A DNA stretch of 64,000 nt, from positions 2,333,027 through 2,397,026 of the forward strand of contig NZ_CP025096.1 of the NCBI RefSeq assembly GCF_002831565.1, read 5' to 3'. Shown in pieces: positions 6,842 to 16,574 of this stretch (its first letter is position 1; each line of letters opens with the position of its first letter). The DNA is from Spirosoma pollinicola (GTDB taxonomy: Bacteria > Bacteroidota > Bacteroidia > Cytophagales > Spirosomataceae). The notes beneath the pieces were generated by a model. The model was not told the DNA's origin, did not search any database, and saw only the letters and a program-made list of their open reading frames with translations. The translations under genes were made by a program, and so were the position numbers.

Positions 6842-9364
6842 TCAACCAGCGGAAATAATTTGATCAGGAAAATAAACGCAAAATGTGGCTCCCTGACCGG
6901 GTTGGCTGCGAGCTGTAATCGCACCACCGTGATTGGCCATTACTTTCTCACAGATCGCTAGGCCGATACCGGTTCCCGCGTACTGGCTTTTGCCGTTTAA
7001 ACGCTGGAAGACCTGAAAGATGCGGTCCAGATACTGCTCCTCGAAACCAATGCCGTTGTCTGATACGTCAATGCGATAATAAGCCGCAGCCCGACGGGTT
7101 GGCTTAACGGAGGAAGGGAGGTCAATAGCGGCTACCGATTGACAGCTTATCCGAATCTGAGGCAAGACACCGACCCGGTTGAACTTTAAGGCATTGCTGA
7201 GCAGATTTTGAAACAGTTGGTTCAATTGGGAGGAATTGCCCCACACCGTTGGTAACGAATCGACCCTTACGGATGCACCGGTTTCTTCAATCAGCAAGTC
7301 TAAGTCAGCCAAGGTTCTTTTCAGAACATCCGTCAGCCATACGGGCTGGCTACTCTCCTGCCCCGTCGCAATCCGCGAATAGGTCAGCAGGTCCCGAATC
7401 AGGATCGACATCCGGCTGGCGGCCGTCTGCATTCGCTGAAGGTAATCGACTCCATCTCCCAACTCCACGCCATACTGGCTTTTAAGCAAATCACCGAACG
7501 ACTGAATCTTACGTAGGGGCTCCTGCAGATCATGGCTGGCAATGTAGGCGAACTGCTGGAGGTTGGTATTCGAGCGTTCTAAATCATGGACGGATGCCTG
7601 CAATTGTTGAGTGCGCTGGTGCACTTGCTGCTCTAATTCAGTCGATAACAGTCGGTAGCGACTCTCGCTTTGCTCCAGTCTTTGTCGGGATAGCACCCGT
7701 TCGGTTACCTCGTTCGCCAGCACCATCACCCCGGTTATGATCCCGAAGGAATCACGGAGTGGCGTATAGAGTAAATCAAAATAGACATCTTCCAGCTGGC
7801 CACGCCGGTTCAATTCGACCAGTAGATTAGCCCCGGAGAAAGGCTCACCACTGTCATAAACGCCTTCCAGCAATTCGATGTATCCTTGCCCTTTTATCTC
7901 GGGTAATGCCTCAATGACGGGCAGGCCAATAATGGATGGATCTTTATCCCACACCTCAAAAATCAGATCATTGCCGATTTCAATGACCATTTCCCGTCCA
8001 CTAAACAAGCCAATGGCCATGGGAGCCTGCTCGACGATACTGCGGAAACGGGATTCACTGGCTTTCGACTGCTGCTCAGCTAACACTTGTTCGGTTACAT
8101 CAACCGCCATTTGCATAATCGCATAGATCTCGCCTGATGCATTGAGGAGTGGTTTATAGGAAAAGTCGAAATAATAAGCACCCAATAGGCCATCTACTTC
8201 TAATTCAGCCCGGGTACCCCTTGACTCGTACGCTTTACCGCTCGTGAAGACCTCATCCAGAATGGCCAGAAAAGGTTGTCCAGCCAGTTCCGGTATCGCT
8301 TTGGCTAGTGGTTGGCCCAGAACGGACGAATCTTTGCCCCAGTAACCCAACATGATTTCATTGGCCACCTCAATTTTTAAATCCCGGCCCACAAACAGGC
8401 ACGTAGCGACGGGTGCTTCCTCGACTAAGGAGCGAAATTTGGCTTCACTTTCTTCAATGGCCTTCCGAGCGGTTACCTGTTGGGTAATCTCAACACACAG
8501 CACAATTATCCCGGAAATGGTACCGTCTGACTCATAATAAGGATCGTAGACGAAGTTGATAAAGGTTTGTTCCATCCGGCCGTTCCGTTCCAGGGTAACG
8601 GGCAATTCGCTGGCTACAAAGCGTTCGCCCGTCGTATAAACACCGTGCAGTAATTCTTCAAAGCCCTGACCGCTGGCCTCGGGTAAAGCCTCGAACAAGG
8701 GCTTGTTGATGACCTGCTGGCGGCTTCGTCCCCAAAATTGGAGCACCCGTTCGTTAGCCAGGGTAATAACAAACGCAGGACCGCTGAACAGCGCGACCGC
8801 GACCGGTGCCTGCTCGACAATACTGCGGAAGCGATTTTCACTGGTTTTCAATTTGTTGCGGTCCAGTACGGCACCCGTCGTTTCGGTGCAAATCACCAGC
8901 ACACCCGCCGCTTGACCCGACTCGTCTTTGACCGCGCTGTAGCCAAAGGTCCAGTATACGTCTTCCAACTGACCGTTTCGGTAGATAGGAATCAGCTGAT
9001 CTTCGTTCCAGATCGCCTCACCACCGCCCAACACCTGGTCGATTAAGGGTTTGATCGTTGGCCATATTTCGGGCCAGCAATCGGCCCCCTGTTGGCCGAG
9101 CGCGGTTGGATGTTTGCCCTTATCCCCTAAGCTGGGTCGGTACGCATCGTTGTAAAACTGAATCAGATCAGAGCCCCACCACAAGAACATCGGGGATTTG
9201 GTATTGAGCAGGATGCTCAGCGTAGCGCGTAGGCTTTGTGGCCACCCATCAGGCGTACCTAATGAGGTCGTTTGCCAGTCATACTGACGGGTCAGTTCAC
9301 CGAGCTCCCCACCGCCTGAAAGAAACGGATACGCATTGACCGGAGTAGTTGCTTTACTTAACAT
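6842..9364 (-). CDS. Multi-PAS sensor histidine kinase, about 840 aa
   Basis: Four PAS modules in a row (about residues 30-165, 185-300, 315-435, 450-565; PAS-associated C-terminal phrases such as GVMVLANEVTE recur) are followed by a coiled linker, a HisKA domain with the phospho-accepting His in YIASHDLQEPLRKI near residue 610, and a HATPase_c domain with N-box (LLSNALKFN), G1 (DNGIGF) and G2 (GTGIGLAI). No membrane segment is present, so it is a soluble sensor, and there is no receiver domain. No response regulator is adjacent. I chose Met at 9364 (MLSKATTPVNAYPF); the frame is open to a Met at 9376. Confidence 0.92.
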   Translation of the reverse strand: MLSKATTPVNAYPFLSGGGELGELTRQYDWQTTSLGTPDGWPQSLRATLSILLNTKSPMFLWWGSDLIQFYNDAYRPSLGDKGKHPTALGQQGADCWPEIWPTIKPLIDQVLGGGEAIWNEDQLIPIYRNGQLEDVYWTFGYSAVKDESGQAAGVLVICTETTGAVLDRNKLKTSENRFRSIVEQAPVAVALFSGPAFVITLANERVLQFWGRSRQQVINKPLFEALPEASGQGFEELLHGVYTTGERFVASELPVTLERNGRMEQTFINFVYDPYYESDGTISGIIVLCVEITQQVTARKAIEESEAKFRSLVEEAPVATCLFVGRDLKIEVANEIMLGYWGKDSSVLGQPLAKAIPELAGQPFLAILDEVFTSGKAYESRGTRAELEVDGLLGAYYFDFSYKPLLNASGEIYAIMQMAVDVTEQVLAEQQSKASESRFRSIVEQAPMAIGLFSGREMVIEIGNDLIFEVWDKDPSIIGLPVIEALPEIKGQGYIELLEGVYDSGEPFSGANLLVELNRRGQLEDVYFDLLYTPLRDSFGIITGVMVLANEVTERVLSRQRLEQSESRYRLLSTELEQQVHQRTQQLQASVHDLERSNTNLQQFAYIASHDLQEPLRKIQSFGDLLKSQYGVELGDGVDYLQRMQTAASRMSILIRDLLTYSRIATGQESSQPVWLTDVLKRTLADLDLLIEETGASVRVDSLPTVWGNSSQLNQLFQNLLSNALKFNRVGVLPQIRISCQSVAAIDLPSSVKPTRRAAAYYRIDVSDNGIGFEEQYLDRIFQVFQRLNGKSQYAGTGIGLAICEKVMANHGGAITARSQPGQGATFCVYFPDQIISAG

Positions 9365-9739
9365 ATTCAGGTACAACTCAATCCAGAACGTATTTGATTA
9401 ATTTACCCAGACCCTATCCCCAAGAGGCTGGGCCAGCCCGATATTGTCGACTTGGCTGGCGGAATGGCTCACCGGTCTCGCAGACGCTTTAACGGATGCT
9501 TTTCTAGCCAGTTAGCCAGATTCCGTATGCCACTAATTAGATTGGACAGATATTAAAATCAGTTGTCCCAAAAAACGCTCGAAATTTAAGAAACCCAGAC
9601 CAGTTGCCACGGAAATCACCAAACTGCCAACTCCTTAACTTCTTTTAACAAGTTGGTTTAGAGGACATAGACTACTTTCGCTTTTCTATTAATAAAGGTG
9701 CCCTGTAGTCGTCTTTATTAGTAATCACACCCTCAGTCT
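9365..9739. other. Divergent intergenic region with dispersed-repeat copy
   Basis: It separates the minus-strand kinase from the plus-strand permease. The part at 9541-9595 matches the dispersed repeat; its left flank TTGGACAGATATTAAAA recurs at 26405. Promoters for both genes should lie here, but I cannot place boxes. Confidence 0.5.
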
Positions 9740-12130
9740 ATGCTTCGGAATTACCTCAAAACAGCTTGGCGTAGTCTACGCTACCAGCGCCGATACACGA
9801 CCCTGAATGTTCTTGGATTAACCATTGGCATGACGGGCGGATTACTTATCTTCTTGTTCGTGCGCCATCATCTCAGTACGGATCGCCACCAAGCTAAATT
9901 TGATCGCATCTATCGAATTGTCTACGATCAACACCTGCCTGATGGCTCAGTCGAGTACGCTGCTGAGGCTCCCTGGCCAATGGCTAACGCGTTACGAAGC
10001 TCCTTGGCCAGCGGACAGCAAGCTGCCTTTTTGAGCATGAATCGGGAATTAACGCTCAGCTTGAATGTACCAGGGCAAGGCGTTAAACAATTTTTAATGC
10101 ATGCTGGCTCAGCGTTCGTAGAACCCGAATGGTTCAACGTATTTGACTATCGCTGGTTAACTGGTAATCCAAAAACGGCCCTGAGCCAACCCAACACGAT
10201 CGTATTTACTCAGTCTTGGGCAAGCCGGTATTTTGGGTCTTCAAACCCGATAGGCCAGCGCGTTCGATTGAATGATAAAGTCGATGTGACGGTAACCGGC
10301 GTGTTAGCTGACCCAACAGGGGTAACGGACCTGGATTTGGGAATCTTTATTTCAGCCGCCACTTTACCCACGCTAAAGCCCGAATACAACGTGGATGATT
10401 GGTCGGTACTTAATAGCACCGATCGCGTATTTGTTGTCTTTACTGATGCCCGCTCCTTAAGCGGTTTGCAAACAACGTTGGCCAGGATCACCACCCAGAA
10501 CTATGGGCTAAAGCCGATGGTCAACTTCCAGGCTCAACCCTTAGCGGACGTTCATTTTGATGTCAAACGCCGGGGAGGTGTTATTCGCTCCTCGATGCTG
10601 TGGTCCCTCGCTGTAGTAGGCTTATTATTGGTGTTCACCGCCTGCATTAATTTCATCAATCTGGCCACCGCTCAGGCCTTGCGACGTGGTAAGGAAGTCG
10701 GTGTACGCAAGACGCTGGGTAGTTCACAACGCCAGTTGGCTACGCAGTTTTTAATAGAAACGGGCATAATTACGCTAGGATCGCTGCTACTGGCAGGGCT
10801 GCTAACAGCTCTGTTATTACCCCTATTCAGTAGCTGGACAAAAACACCGGTACACGTTTATCTTGACGCCCAGACTAGTTTGTTCTTAATGGCGCTGATT
10901 AGCAGTGTCATTCTTCTGGCAGGTGGCTATCCGGCCCTGGTGCTTTCGCGCTTGAAACCAATCTTGGCCTTACGAGGCAAATTAACCGCTCAGGCGGTTG
11001 GCGGTTTGTCGTTGCGGCAATTACTCGTCGGCGTTCAATTCGTCATTGGTCAACTCTTGCTGATCGGTGCCATTATCGTGACAGCTCAAATGCACTACAT
11101 ACAACAAGCCGATATTGGCTTTCAGAAAGAGAATATCGTTCTGGTTAACCTGCCGACAGGACAACCCTCCACCCAACAGGCGTTTAAGAATGAATTGCGG
11201 AATTACCCAACCGTAAAAGAGGTGAGCATTGGTTTTCTGCCGCCCTCCACGCCGGGTATGTACGGTGGTCCTTTCAAGTTTGGCAACCGAGCCCAAGAAG
11301 AAAAGTTTCCGATTCGTGAACGCTTTGCTGATGCAGATTACTTGAACACCTACGGGTTAACGTTAATCGCGGGTCGTAATCTAACGCCAAGTGATACCAT
11401 TAAGGAATATGTGGTCAATGAAGCGCTGGTACGTAAACTGGGCATTCGCGATCCTCAGCGAATCATTGGTCAGACCATGCAGTATTATATGTCAGGGGTC
11501 GCCTTACCCATTGTCGGCGTGGTTAAAGATTTCCATTTACAATCGTTACATGAGGCGGTTCAACCCTGCTTTATCGCGGCTAGGGCTGATTTATACCGAC
11601 AAGCCGGTATTCGGTTGGCGGGTCAGGATGTGCCCCAATCACTCCGACAGATCGAGCAGAGCTGGCAAAAATTCTACCCCAATCAGGTCTTTGACCCCAC
11701 GTTTTTAGATGGAACACTGGCTCAGTATTACGAGATGGAAACGCTGATTTCCCGTCTGGTTGATACCGCTAGCCTTGTTGCTATTTTAATCGGCTGTTTG
11801 GGCTTGTATGGTTTGGTGACTTTTGTGGTCATTCAACGCACCAAAGAAATTGGGGTCCGTAAGGTGCTAGGCGCTTCCGTCACTAGTTTAGTGGCTCTAC
11901 TGGCCAAGGACTTTCTCAAGCTGGTCTTAGTGGCTTTTGTCATTGCTGTTCCGCTGGGTTGGTACTTAATGAATCAGTGGCTACAAGGGTTTGCTTATAA
12001 GACGCGGGTGGAATGGTGGTACTTTGGCCTGGCTGGTCTAGCGATGCTCGGTGTGGCCCTGGTGACGGTTAGTTTCCACAGTATCAAGGCGGCGCTGGTG
12101 AATCCAGTACAGTCATTAAAAAGTGAATAG
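9740..12130 (+). CDS. ABC transporter permease (FtsX/MacB type), 796 aa
   Basis: The N-terminus MLRNYLKTAWRSLRYQRRY leads to a first membrane helix (about 20-45), then a large MacB-type periplasmic domain (about 50-280), three helices (about 285-420), a second periplasmic part, and a C-terminal FtsX core (about 675-790) with RTKEIGVRKVLGAS. This is the two-FtsX-domain layout common in Bacteroidota. Partners of this type work with a separate ATPase to move substrates or force across the envelope; none is adjacent. The substrate is unknown. The perfect palindrome at 12214-12247 lies downstream. Confidence 0.93.
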   Translation: MLRNYLKTAWRSLRYQRRYTTLNVLGLTIGMTGGLLIFLFVRHHLSTDRHQAKFDRIYRIVYDQHLPDGSVEYAAEAPWPMANALRSSLASGQQAAFLSMNRELTLSLNVPGQGVKQFLMHAGSAFVEPEWFNVFDYRWLTGNPKTALSQPNTIVFTQSWASRYFGSSNPIGQRVRLNDKVDVTVTGVLADPTGVTDLDLGIFISAATLPTLKPEYNVDDWSVLNSTDRVFVVFTDARSLSGLQTTLARITTQNYGLKPMVNFQAQPLADVHFDVKRRGGVIRSSMLWSLAVVGLLLVFTACINFINLATAQALRRGKEVGVRKTLGSSQRQLATQFLIETGIITLGSLLLAGLLTALLLPLFSSWTKTPVHVYLDAQTSLFLMALISSVILLAGGYPALVLSRLKPILALRGKLTAQAVGGLSLRQLLVGVQFVIGQLLLIGAIIVTAQMHYIQQADIGFQKENIVLVNLPTGQPSTQQAFKNELRNYPTVKEVSIGFLPPSTPGMYGGPFKFGNRAQEEKFPIRERFADADYLNTYGLTLIAGRNLTPSDTIKEYVVNEALVRKLGIRDPQRIIGQTMQYYMSGVALPIVGVVKDFHLQSLHEAVQPCFIAARADLYRQAGIRLAGQDVPQSLRQIEQSWQKFYPNQVFDPTFLDGTLAQYYEMETLISRLVDTASLVAILIGCLGLYGLVTFVVIQRTKEIGVRKVLGASVTSLVALLAKDFLKLVLVAFVIAVPLGWYLMNQWLQGFAYKTRVEWWYFGLAGLAMLGVALVTVSFHSIKAALVNPVQSLKSE

Positions 12131-12147
12131 CAGTACGAACCAGTTAT

Positions 12148-12170
12148 TCTCAAATAATGCTCTATTGGCG
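12148..12170 (+). repeat. Dispersed repeat, partial copy
   Basis: The sequence reads TTCTCAAATAATGCTC..., matching the left half of the TCTCA-N15/16-TGAGACG repeat 18 bases after the permease stop. The right half has diverged. Confidence 0.5.
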
Positions 12171-12213
12171 GCACGTTAAGAATTATTGATCTAGTTAATG
12201 ACAGATTATATAA

Positions 12214-12247
12214 CTAGAAAGGCCGCGTTTAAACGCGGCCTTTCTAG
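12214..12247. terminator. Perfect 34-bp palindromic terminator
   Basis: Each 17-base arm (CTAGAAAGGCCGCGTTT and its exact complement) forms a GC-centred hairpin with A-rich and T-rich outer ends, so it can terminate in both directions. It lies 84 bases past the permease stop. Confidence 0.85.
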
Positions 12248-12375
12248 TCCCATTTTATTTTCAACAACCTTGATTATCAAGGTTTACAAAGGTACTTCTT
12301 CTACCTAATTTGACCAGCAACGAATCTGTAAACGTGCTGGCAACGGTTATAAAGTGTAATACAAGGCGTATAAAT

Positions 12376-12556
12376 TCTCACAAAATGCTCGTGGCTGTTG
12401 CACAACTCAGGCCTAGTCAAGATTATGGTTGGCCAAGCCGCTAGCTGGGCAAAATTCAGTGTTTCTAGCAGCCTAAGAAGGCCCATCAGGGCATCAGAAA
12501 CGCCGGGCTGCACTACATATTGAGTTGTGCAACAGCCACGCTCCCCAATTGAGACG
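12376..12556 (+). repeat. Dispersed repeat copy split by a small inverted-repeat element
   Basis: TCTCACAAAATGCTC ends at 12390 and CTCCCCAATTGAGACG resumes at 12541. Removing the insert and one copy of GCTC restores a standard repeat unit. This shows that the inserted element transposed into an existing copy. Confidence 0.75.
12391..12539. mobile_element. MITE-like element, 149 bp
   Basis: Perfect 19-bp terminal inverted repeats (12391-12409 and 12521-12539, outer end GTGGCTGTTGCACAACTCA) are flanked by a 4-bp direct repeat GCTC. It has no transposase gene. The end GTGGCTGTTGCA is shared with the element at 13715-13838. It is probably an internally deleted insertion sequence, mobilised in trans. 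Confidence 0.75.
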
Positions 12557-12666
12557 TGTTTTTACCTAACTTTCTTCACATTTCCATTTCATTCATGAAC
12601 TAGAGTTATCAAAAGATAGTTACAGCACTATCAAATGAGACTATATACCCTCTTTGGTAGTGTATC

Positions 12667-13092
12667 ATGGCAACGCAAGCTCCTGCTTACATTGGTGAAC
12701 TAAACCCCTTTCCTCAGCCCTTGACGGCTCTTCAACTCATTGACCGCTCTCGCCAGGGACTGATGGGCACTGAGGCTGGACGCATTGCCGGGTTGCTGGG
12801 AGTTACCGATAAAGAGATGGCGGGGTTACTTAATCAGTCAGTGGCTACTTTTCACCGACAGGCTAAGGTTGGGCGACTGGATGCCTCCACCTCTGAAAAG
12901 CTGCTGATACTGGGTCGATTGGCTGGCTATGGAGCAACCGTTTTCCAAGACAGAGGCAAGTTTAATCGCTGGTTGCGTCGACCTTTACGGCTGTTAGGGG
13001 ATCGCTCTCCCTTAGATCTGCTGGATAGCCCCACCGGTGTCCAGTTGATCGAAGACATCCTGGGGCGGATTGAATATGGAGTCTTCAGCTAA
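12667..13092 (+). CDS. Xre/MbcA/ParS-type antitoxin, 141 aa
   Basis: This is the partner of the RES toxin that follows; its TAA stop overlaps the toxin ATG (stop 13090-13092, start 13092), so they are translationally coupled. Residues about 40-85 hold a helix-turn-helix segment (IAGLLGVTDKEMAGLLNQSVATFHRQ) and the C-terminal part is a DUF2384-like toxin-binding domain (DRGKFNRWLRRPLRLLGDRSPLDLLDSPTG...). Antitoxins of this family bind the toxin and repress their own promoter. Confidence 0.9.
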   Translation: MATQAPAYIGELNPFPQPLTALQLIDRSRQGLMGTEAGRIAGLLGVTDKEMAGLLNQSVATFHRQAKVGRLDASTSEKLLILGRLAGYGATVFQDRGKFNRWLRRPLRLLGDRSPLDLLDSPTGVQLIEDILGRIEYGVFS

Positions 13093-13583
13093 TGGCCATC
13101 ACGCTATATCGCATCCAAACCGACGCGCATCGTGACAGCATTCTGGAGGGCATAGGAGCTAAGCTACGGGGTGGGCGCTGGAATGCTAAAGGACGGCCTA
13201 TGGTCTACACGGCCACTACCCCCGAACTATGTTTTCTAGAGTACATGGTGCATCTGGATGGCACGCCTTTAGCGGATCTGCCTCCGTTGATTCTATGTGA
13301 AATTGCCGTACCCGACCACTCCATCAGCTTTGTAAGCGTGGAAGAACTGCCTCCTGGCTGGGATGATCCCTATGCTACCCCAGTAGGCTTGCCGCTTTTT
13401 GCTGACCAGCAGTTCGAGCGATACAAGTGCTTATGTTTGGCCATACCTTCAGCTGTTGTTCCCCTGTCACCTTCCCGCAACGTATTGTTGGACCCCTTAC
13501 ATGCTCAGCGTAACGAGTGCCACGTTCTATCGATCCAGCCTTACCCGATTGATCCACGCTTACCAACGGCGGCATCAGCCTAG
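13092..13583 (+). CDS. RES-domain toxin, 163 aa
   Basis: It has the RES family pattern: a YRIQ start, then GGRWNAKGRPMVYTATTPELC with the conserved Arg, Tyr and Glu, and a central Ser/Asn region. Characterised RES toxins (for example MbcT) degrade or modify NAD+, stopping growth until the antitoxin returns. The length matches the family. The overlapping start with the antitoxin stop supports an operon. The module sits between two MITE-like elements (12391-12539, 13715-13838). Confidence 0.9.
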   Translation: MAITLYRIQTDAHRDSILEGIGAKLRGGRWNAKGRPMVYTATTPELCFLEYMVHLDGTPLADLPPLILCEIAVPDHSISFVSVEELPPGWDDPYATPVGLPLFADQQFERYKCLCLAIPSAVVPLSPSRNVLLDPLHAQRNECHVLSIQPYPIDPRLPTAASA

Positions 13584-13936
13584 ATACCAGAGCATTTTTG
13601 GTGATACCTTTTTGTAGGCTAGTGGTAACCGTCGCTTTAAATGGGCGTTTATTGAAGCGAATCGTACACGAGTAGGTAGCCTGGGAGCTAGTACTTTGGC
13701 TACTATATAGACAGTGGCTGTTGCAAAAGTCCATCAGCCACTTCGTCGAGCGTTTTAGCCTACCAGTTCGGAATAAAAAACTATGTTGTCAAGCGGAAAA
13801 ACGGCTCAAGCAGCTAGTCTGGAGACTTTTGCAACACCCCTATTAGTATACAACAGGTCTGGGAAATGTGTAAACTAATTGAGGATTAGATATTGATAGC
13901 TCAATGTTCCTATATTCGCTTTATTACAAAAGTTCT
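13584..13936. other. Intergenic region holding a MITE-like element
   Basis: Apart from the element at 13715-13838 there is no convincing gene. A TATACAACAG motif near 13849 resembles the minus-strand part of the shared upstream motif and lies about 90 bases before the outer-membrane protein start. Confidence 0.45.
13715..13838. mobile_element. MITE-like element, about 124 bp
   Basis: GTTGCAAAAGTC (13720-13731) is the exact inverse of GACTTTTGCAAC (13824-13835). The outer end GTGGCTGTTGCA matches the element at 12391, so the two belong to one family. There is no ORF inside. Element ends are approximate because no clear target duplication is seen. Confidence 0.6.
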
Positions 13937-15337
13937 ATGAAGCGTATTGTCTTTTCCTTTTTTTTAATTTGTTTCTCTTTTCTGGTAAAGGCTCAAAACT
14001 GGCGTTACAGTGTTGAGGTTGGTGGTGCCCGTTCCTTGAATCAACTTGCTTTTAAACCAGTGAATGGAGCGAATATAACTGCCGAAGGTCGTACTGGTAT
14101 TACAGGTCAAATAGCATTTGAGCGAAGCATCAAACGTCATTTAAGCATACGATTAGCTACCGGTATTAATTCGAACCGACTGGTTCGAGGTTTATATGTG
14201 ACCGAGTTAAATGACAACAACGAAGTGTCCGGATTTGGAGCCCGAAGTCAGGAGCAAGTAATCATTCGTCCTTATATGGCGAGTTTAGGCATTCAGGCTA
14301 ATACAAGTGCATTAAAGCGAATTATTCTTACCGGTACTTTGGAAGGAACGATTAGCGGAAATACTGGAAATTTTGACCGAACCGTAACGGCAAGTTCTCC
14401 AGTGGGAAGACGTGCTGGTATTTCTTATGGTGAAACTACATTCCCTTTTTCCTTACCAAACACATTTGTCGATACCTCACCCTTGGTATGGGGGGCTACC
14501 ATAAGAATAGGAGCTGACTATCGCTTGAATGAGAATACTTTTTTTACCGTCTCAACCGCTTACCACCGTAGTTTCAATGACCTTAAGCGATACACTGATC
14601 AGTTGACCACAGCGTCTTCAAGTTACCCAATCACCTATTCAAACACGGGAAATTCGCTTAACTTTTCGTTTGGTTTAAAGCGAAATATGGCCTCTAGAAA
14701 GCCTACAGAACGATACAATAGTTATAATGCGCCATTTCAACGCACCTATTTTGCCCAAGAGGAGCAAAGTAGCTTCCCTAAAAACAAGTGGTTTGCTAGC
14801 GTCGCCGGTGGTTACTGGCCTGGTAAATTGCCTCAGAATCTCGAATACACTTCTTTTCTAAACGCTCATACAGGCTATACCCCATTACCCCGATTGATTG
14901 TTGGTTTATTGGTTGAAAATTATTGGATCCGCCCGGCCAACTTTTCCCATATTTATAATCAATGGCTGTCTGGTGGTCCTTTTGTGCGATACCACTTAAC
15001 AGGTGGCTGGCTTTCTCCTTTCATTGAAATAGCTTATCAAGTTGGTCAAAGGAGATTTGTAGCCGATTATGCCCATACGTTTACGAACTCTTTCTCAACT
15101 TATACTGTCAGACCTGGAATATCCATCTGGCTACAAAAACATTTGTGGTTGGATGTTGCTTGTGCACTGCGCTCAGAGGATGAACGACATCTCTTCAATA
15201 TAACCCTAGCCCCGGCCAATACGAAACCCTCATTGCCCGGCCCGCCTCCATCGGGAGGGTTTTCACCGCCTACTATCAGAAATCCGTATAAAGGACCCCT
15301 TCCTCAACTAGGTATCACGTATCAATTTGGCCATTAA
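13937..15337 (+). CDS. Secreted beta-barrel-like outer membrane protein, 466 aa
   Basis: The start at 13937 gives a clean signal peptide (MKRIVFSFFLICFSFLVKA-Q); an open frame 11 codons earlier does not. The mature protein has alternating hydrophobic/polar strands and ends in a typical outer-membrane aromatic end (GITYQFGH, Phe third from the end). Two barrel-like halves (about 20-270 and 290-466) are separated by a polar linker, and a proline-rich loop (GPPPSGG) lies near residue 437. It may be a PorT-like or two-barrel protein of unknown role. It appears monocistronic. Confidence 0.75.
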   Translation: MKRIVFSFFLICFSFLVKAQNWRYSVEVGGARSLNQLAFKPVNGANITAEGRTGITGQIAFERSIKRHLSIRLATGINSNRLVRGLYVTELNDNNEVSGFGARSQEQVIIRPYMASLGIQANTSALKRIILTGTLEGTISGNTGNFDRTVTASSPVGRRAGISYGETTFPFSLPNTFVDTSPLVWGATIRIGADYRLNENTFFTVSTAYHRSFNDLKRYTDQLTTASSSYPITYSNTGNSLNFSFGLKRNMASRKPTERYNSYNAPFQRTYFAQEEQSSFPKNKWFASVAGGYWPGKLPQNLEYTSFLNAHTGYTPLPRLIVGLLVENYWIRPANFSHIYNQWLSGGPFVRYHLTGGWLSPFIEIAYQVGQRRFVADYAHTFTNSFSTYTVRPGISIWLQKHLWLDVACALRSEDERHLFNITLAPANTKPSLPGPPPSGGFSPPTIRNPYKGPLPQLGITYQFGH

Positions 15338-15475
15338 TAAAGGTAGCTGGCACAGTTTGGACGGTCGGCCACTACCGTAAATCCGCCACGCGTAGAGAAC
15401 AATCAGCCAACAATTAGATAGTTATAAAGACTTGGCTACCTGTATTCAGGGGAAATTTAACCGATTTGACAAACT

Positions 15476-15535
15476 GGCTTACAAAACGCTCCCCCGTGAG
15501 ACGTTAGAATCTTCATTCGTCTGCTTTAAGCAATG
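15476..15535 (+). repeat. Dispersed intergenic repeat copy
   Basis: CTTACAAAACGCTCCCCC-GTGAGACG followed by the tail TTCATTCGTCTGCTTTAAG. The left arm is CTTAC instead of TCTCA. It lies in the 15338-15655 gap, which holds no gene. Confidence 0.6.
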
Positions 15536-15655
15536 TACGTTTCATAGGATACTGATATGGTATCCTTAACTTAGTGGGGCTTCGATCTCAACGCGCCCAA
15601 AACCATTATATTTAGTTTACTTGGCTCATAATCAACTTTTTGGCAACTTACGGAC

Positions 15656-16213
15656 ATGAACCGACTCCGTTTCCTCAAGAACTTCTTGGCCACTAGCCTG
15701 CTGCCAACGGCAGCCCTTGCCCACCCTGCCACCATTGACCTCGAATCCGAAGCCCAACGCGTGCGCCGGGAGTTGCTTGAGGCCTGGGCTAGGTCCGAAC
15801 AGCTTACCCTAATCACGGCCACCCAGATGCCAGCCGAAGCATACGACTTTAAATATACACCCGAAGCGATGAGCTTTGCCGAGCAGTGGCGGCATTGCTG
15901 CGAGTTCACCACAACGCTTCTGTCGGCCCGGCTGGTCATTGACAATCCCTACAAAAACGGCCGGGACCTCTCGAAAGCCGTCACTAAGCAACAGGTATTG
16001 GATGAGGTGAAAGCGCTCTACGCCTTTATGCGGCAAACCATCACGACCATCCCCGACGCGAAACTTTTCGAGCAGGCGGAGTTTGTGGGTGGAAAAATTC
16101 CCAACTGGCGGTATCTATACGCGATGGACAATCACATCATACACCATCGGGGGCAATGCATGGTTTACCTTCGACTGAAGGGGGTAACGCCCGAAGGCTA
16201 CCTGGGTTGGTAG
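15656..16213 (+). CDS. DinB-family protein with signal peptide, 185 aa
   Basis: An N-terminal export signal (MNRLRFLKNFLATSLLPTAALA) precedes a DinB/YfiT-like four-helix bundle. The metal-site histidines are visible: FAEQWRHCCE near residue 82 and DNHIIHHRGQ near 165. The ending (LRLKGVTPEGYLGW) is typical of DinB proteins of Bacteroidota. The family includes thiol-dependent transferases, but the substrate of this exported version is unknown. It appears to be a single gene. Confidence 0.88.
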   Translation: MNRLRFLKNFLATSLLPTAALAHPATIDLESEAQRVRRELLEAWARSEQLTLITATQMPAEAYDFKYTPEAMSFAEQWRHCCEFTTTLLSARLVIDNPYKNGRDLSKAVTKQQVLDEVKALYAFMRQTITTIPDAKLFEQAEFVGGKIPNWRYLYAMDNHIIHHRGQCMVYLRLKGVTPEGYLGW

Positions 16214-16574
16214 TCAATCGGTCCATGTCAGTACCTGTTGAAATAAGCATGTCATTGACCAAATTCAACCAATGACCAGTTGGTGTAGGTTTAGGTATGC
16301 TACTTAAATTTCGGACGATTATCGTAAGCTAGTACATTCTCAAAATACCCTCCTTTACAAGACCAAGGGTCGTACATATCTGTGCTTCCTAGATGGAGCG
16401 TTTCACGAAGCCGTGAACTACCAACATTAAGTGTGTAAACGGGTCAGGTTAAATTCTGACTAGCACAGTTGAATATACTTAATGCGTTACATTTTGCCAC
16501 CGTATAGCTTCCTGAACGGAAATTGCTGACGAAATTGTGGAGATTTAAGGCCACTTGTCATCTGCCTTCTTACT
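16214..16574. other. Intergenic region with a dispersed-repeat copy
   Basis: The copy at 16337-16430 reads TTCTCAAAATACCCTCC... with a tail ending GGAGCGTTTCACGAAGC. The right arm has decayed (CAAGACC). Nothing else is recognised; the promoter of the Crp-like gene should lie at the right-hand end. Confidence 0.5.
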
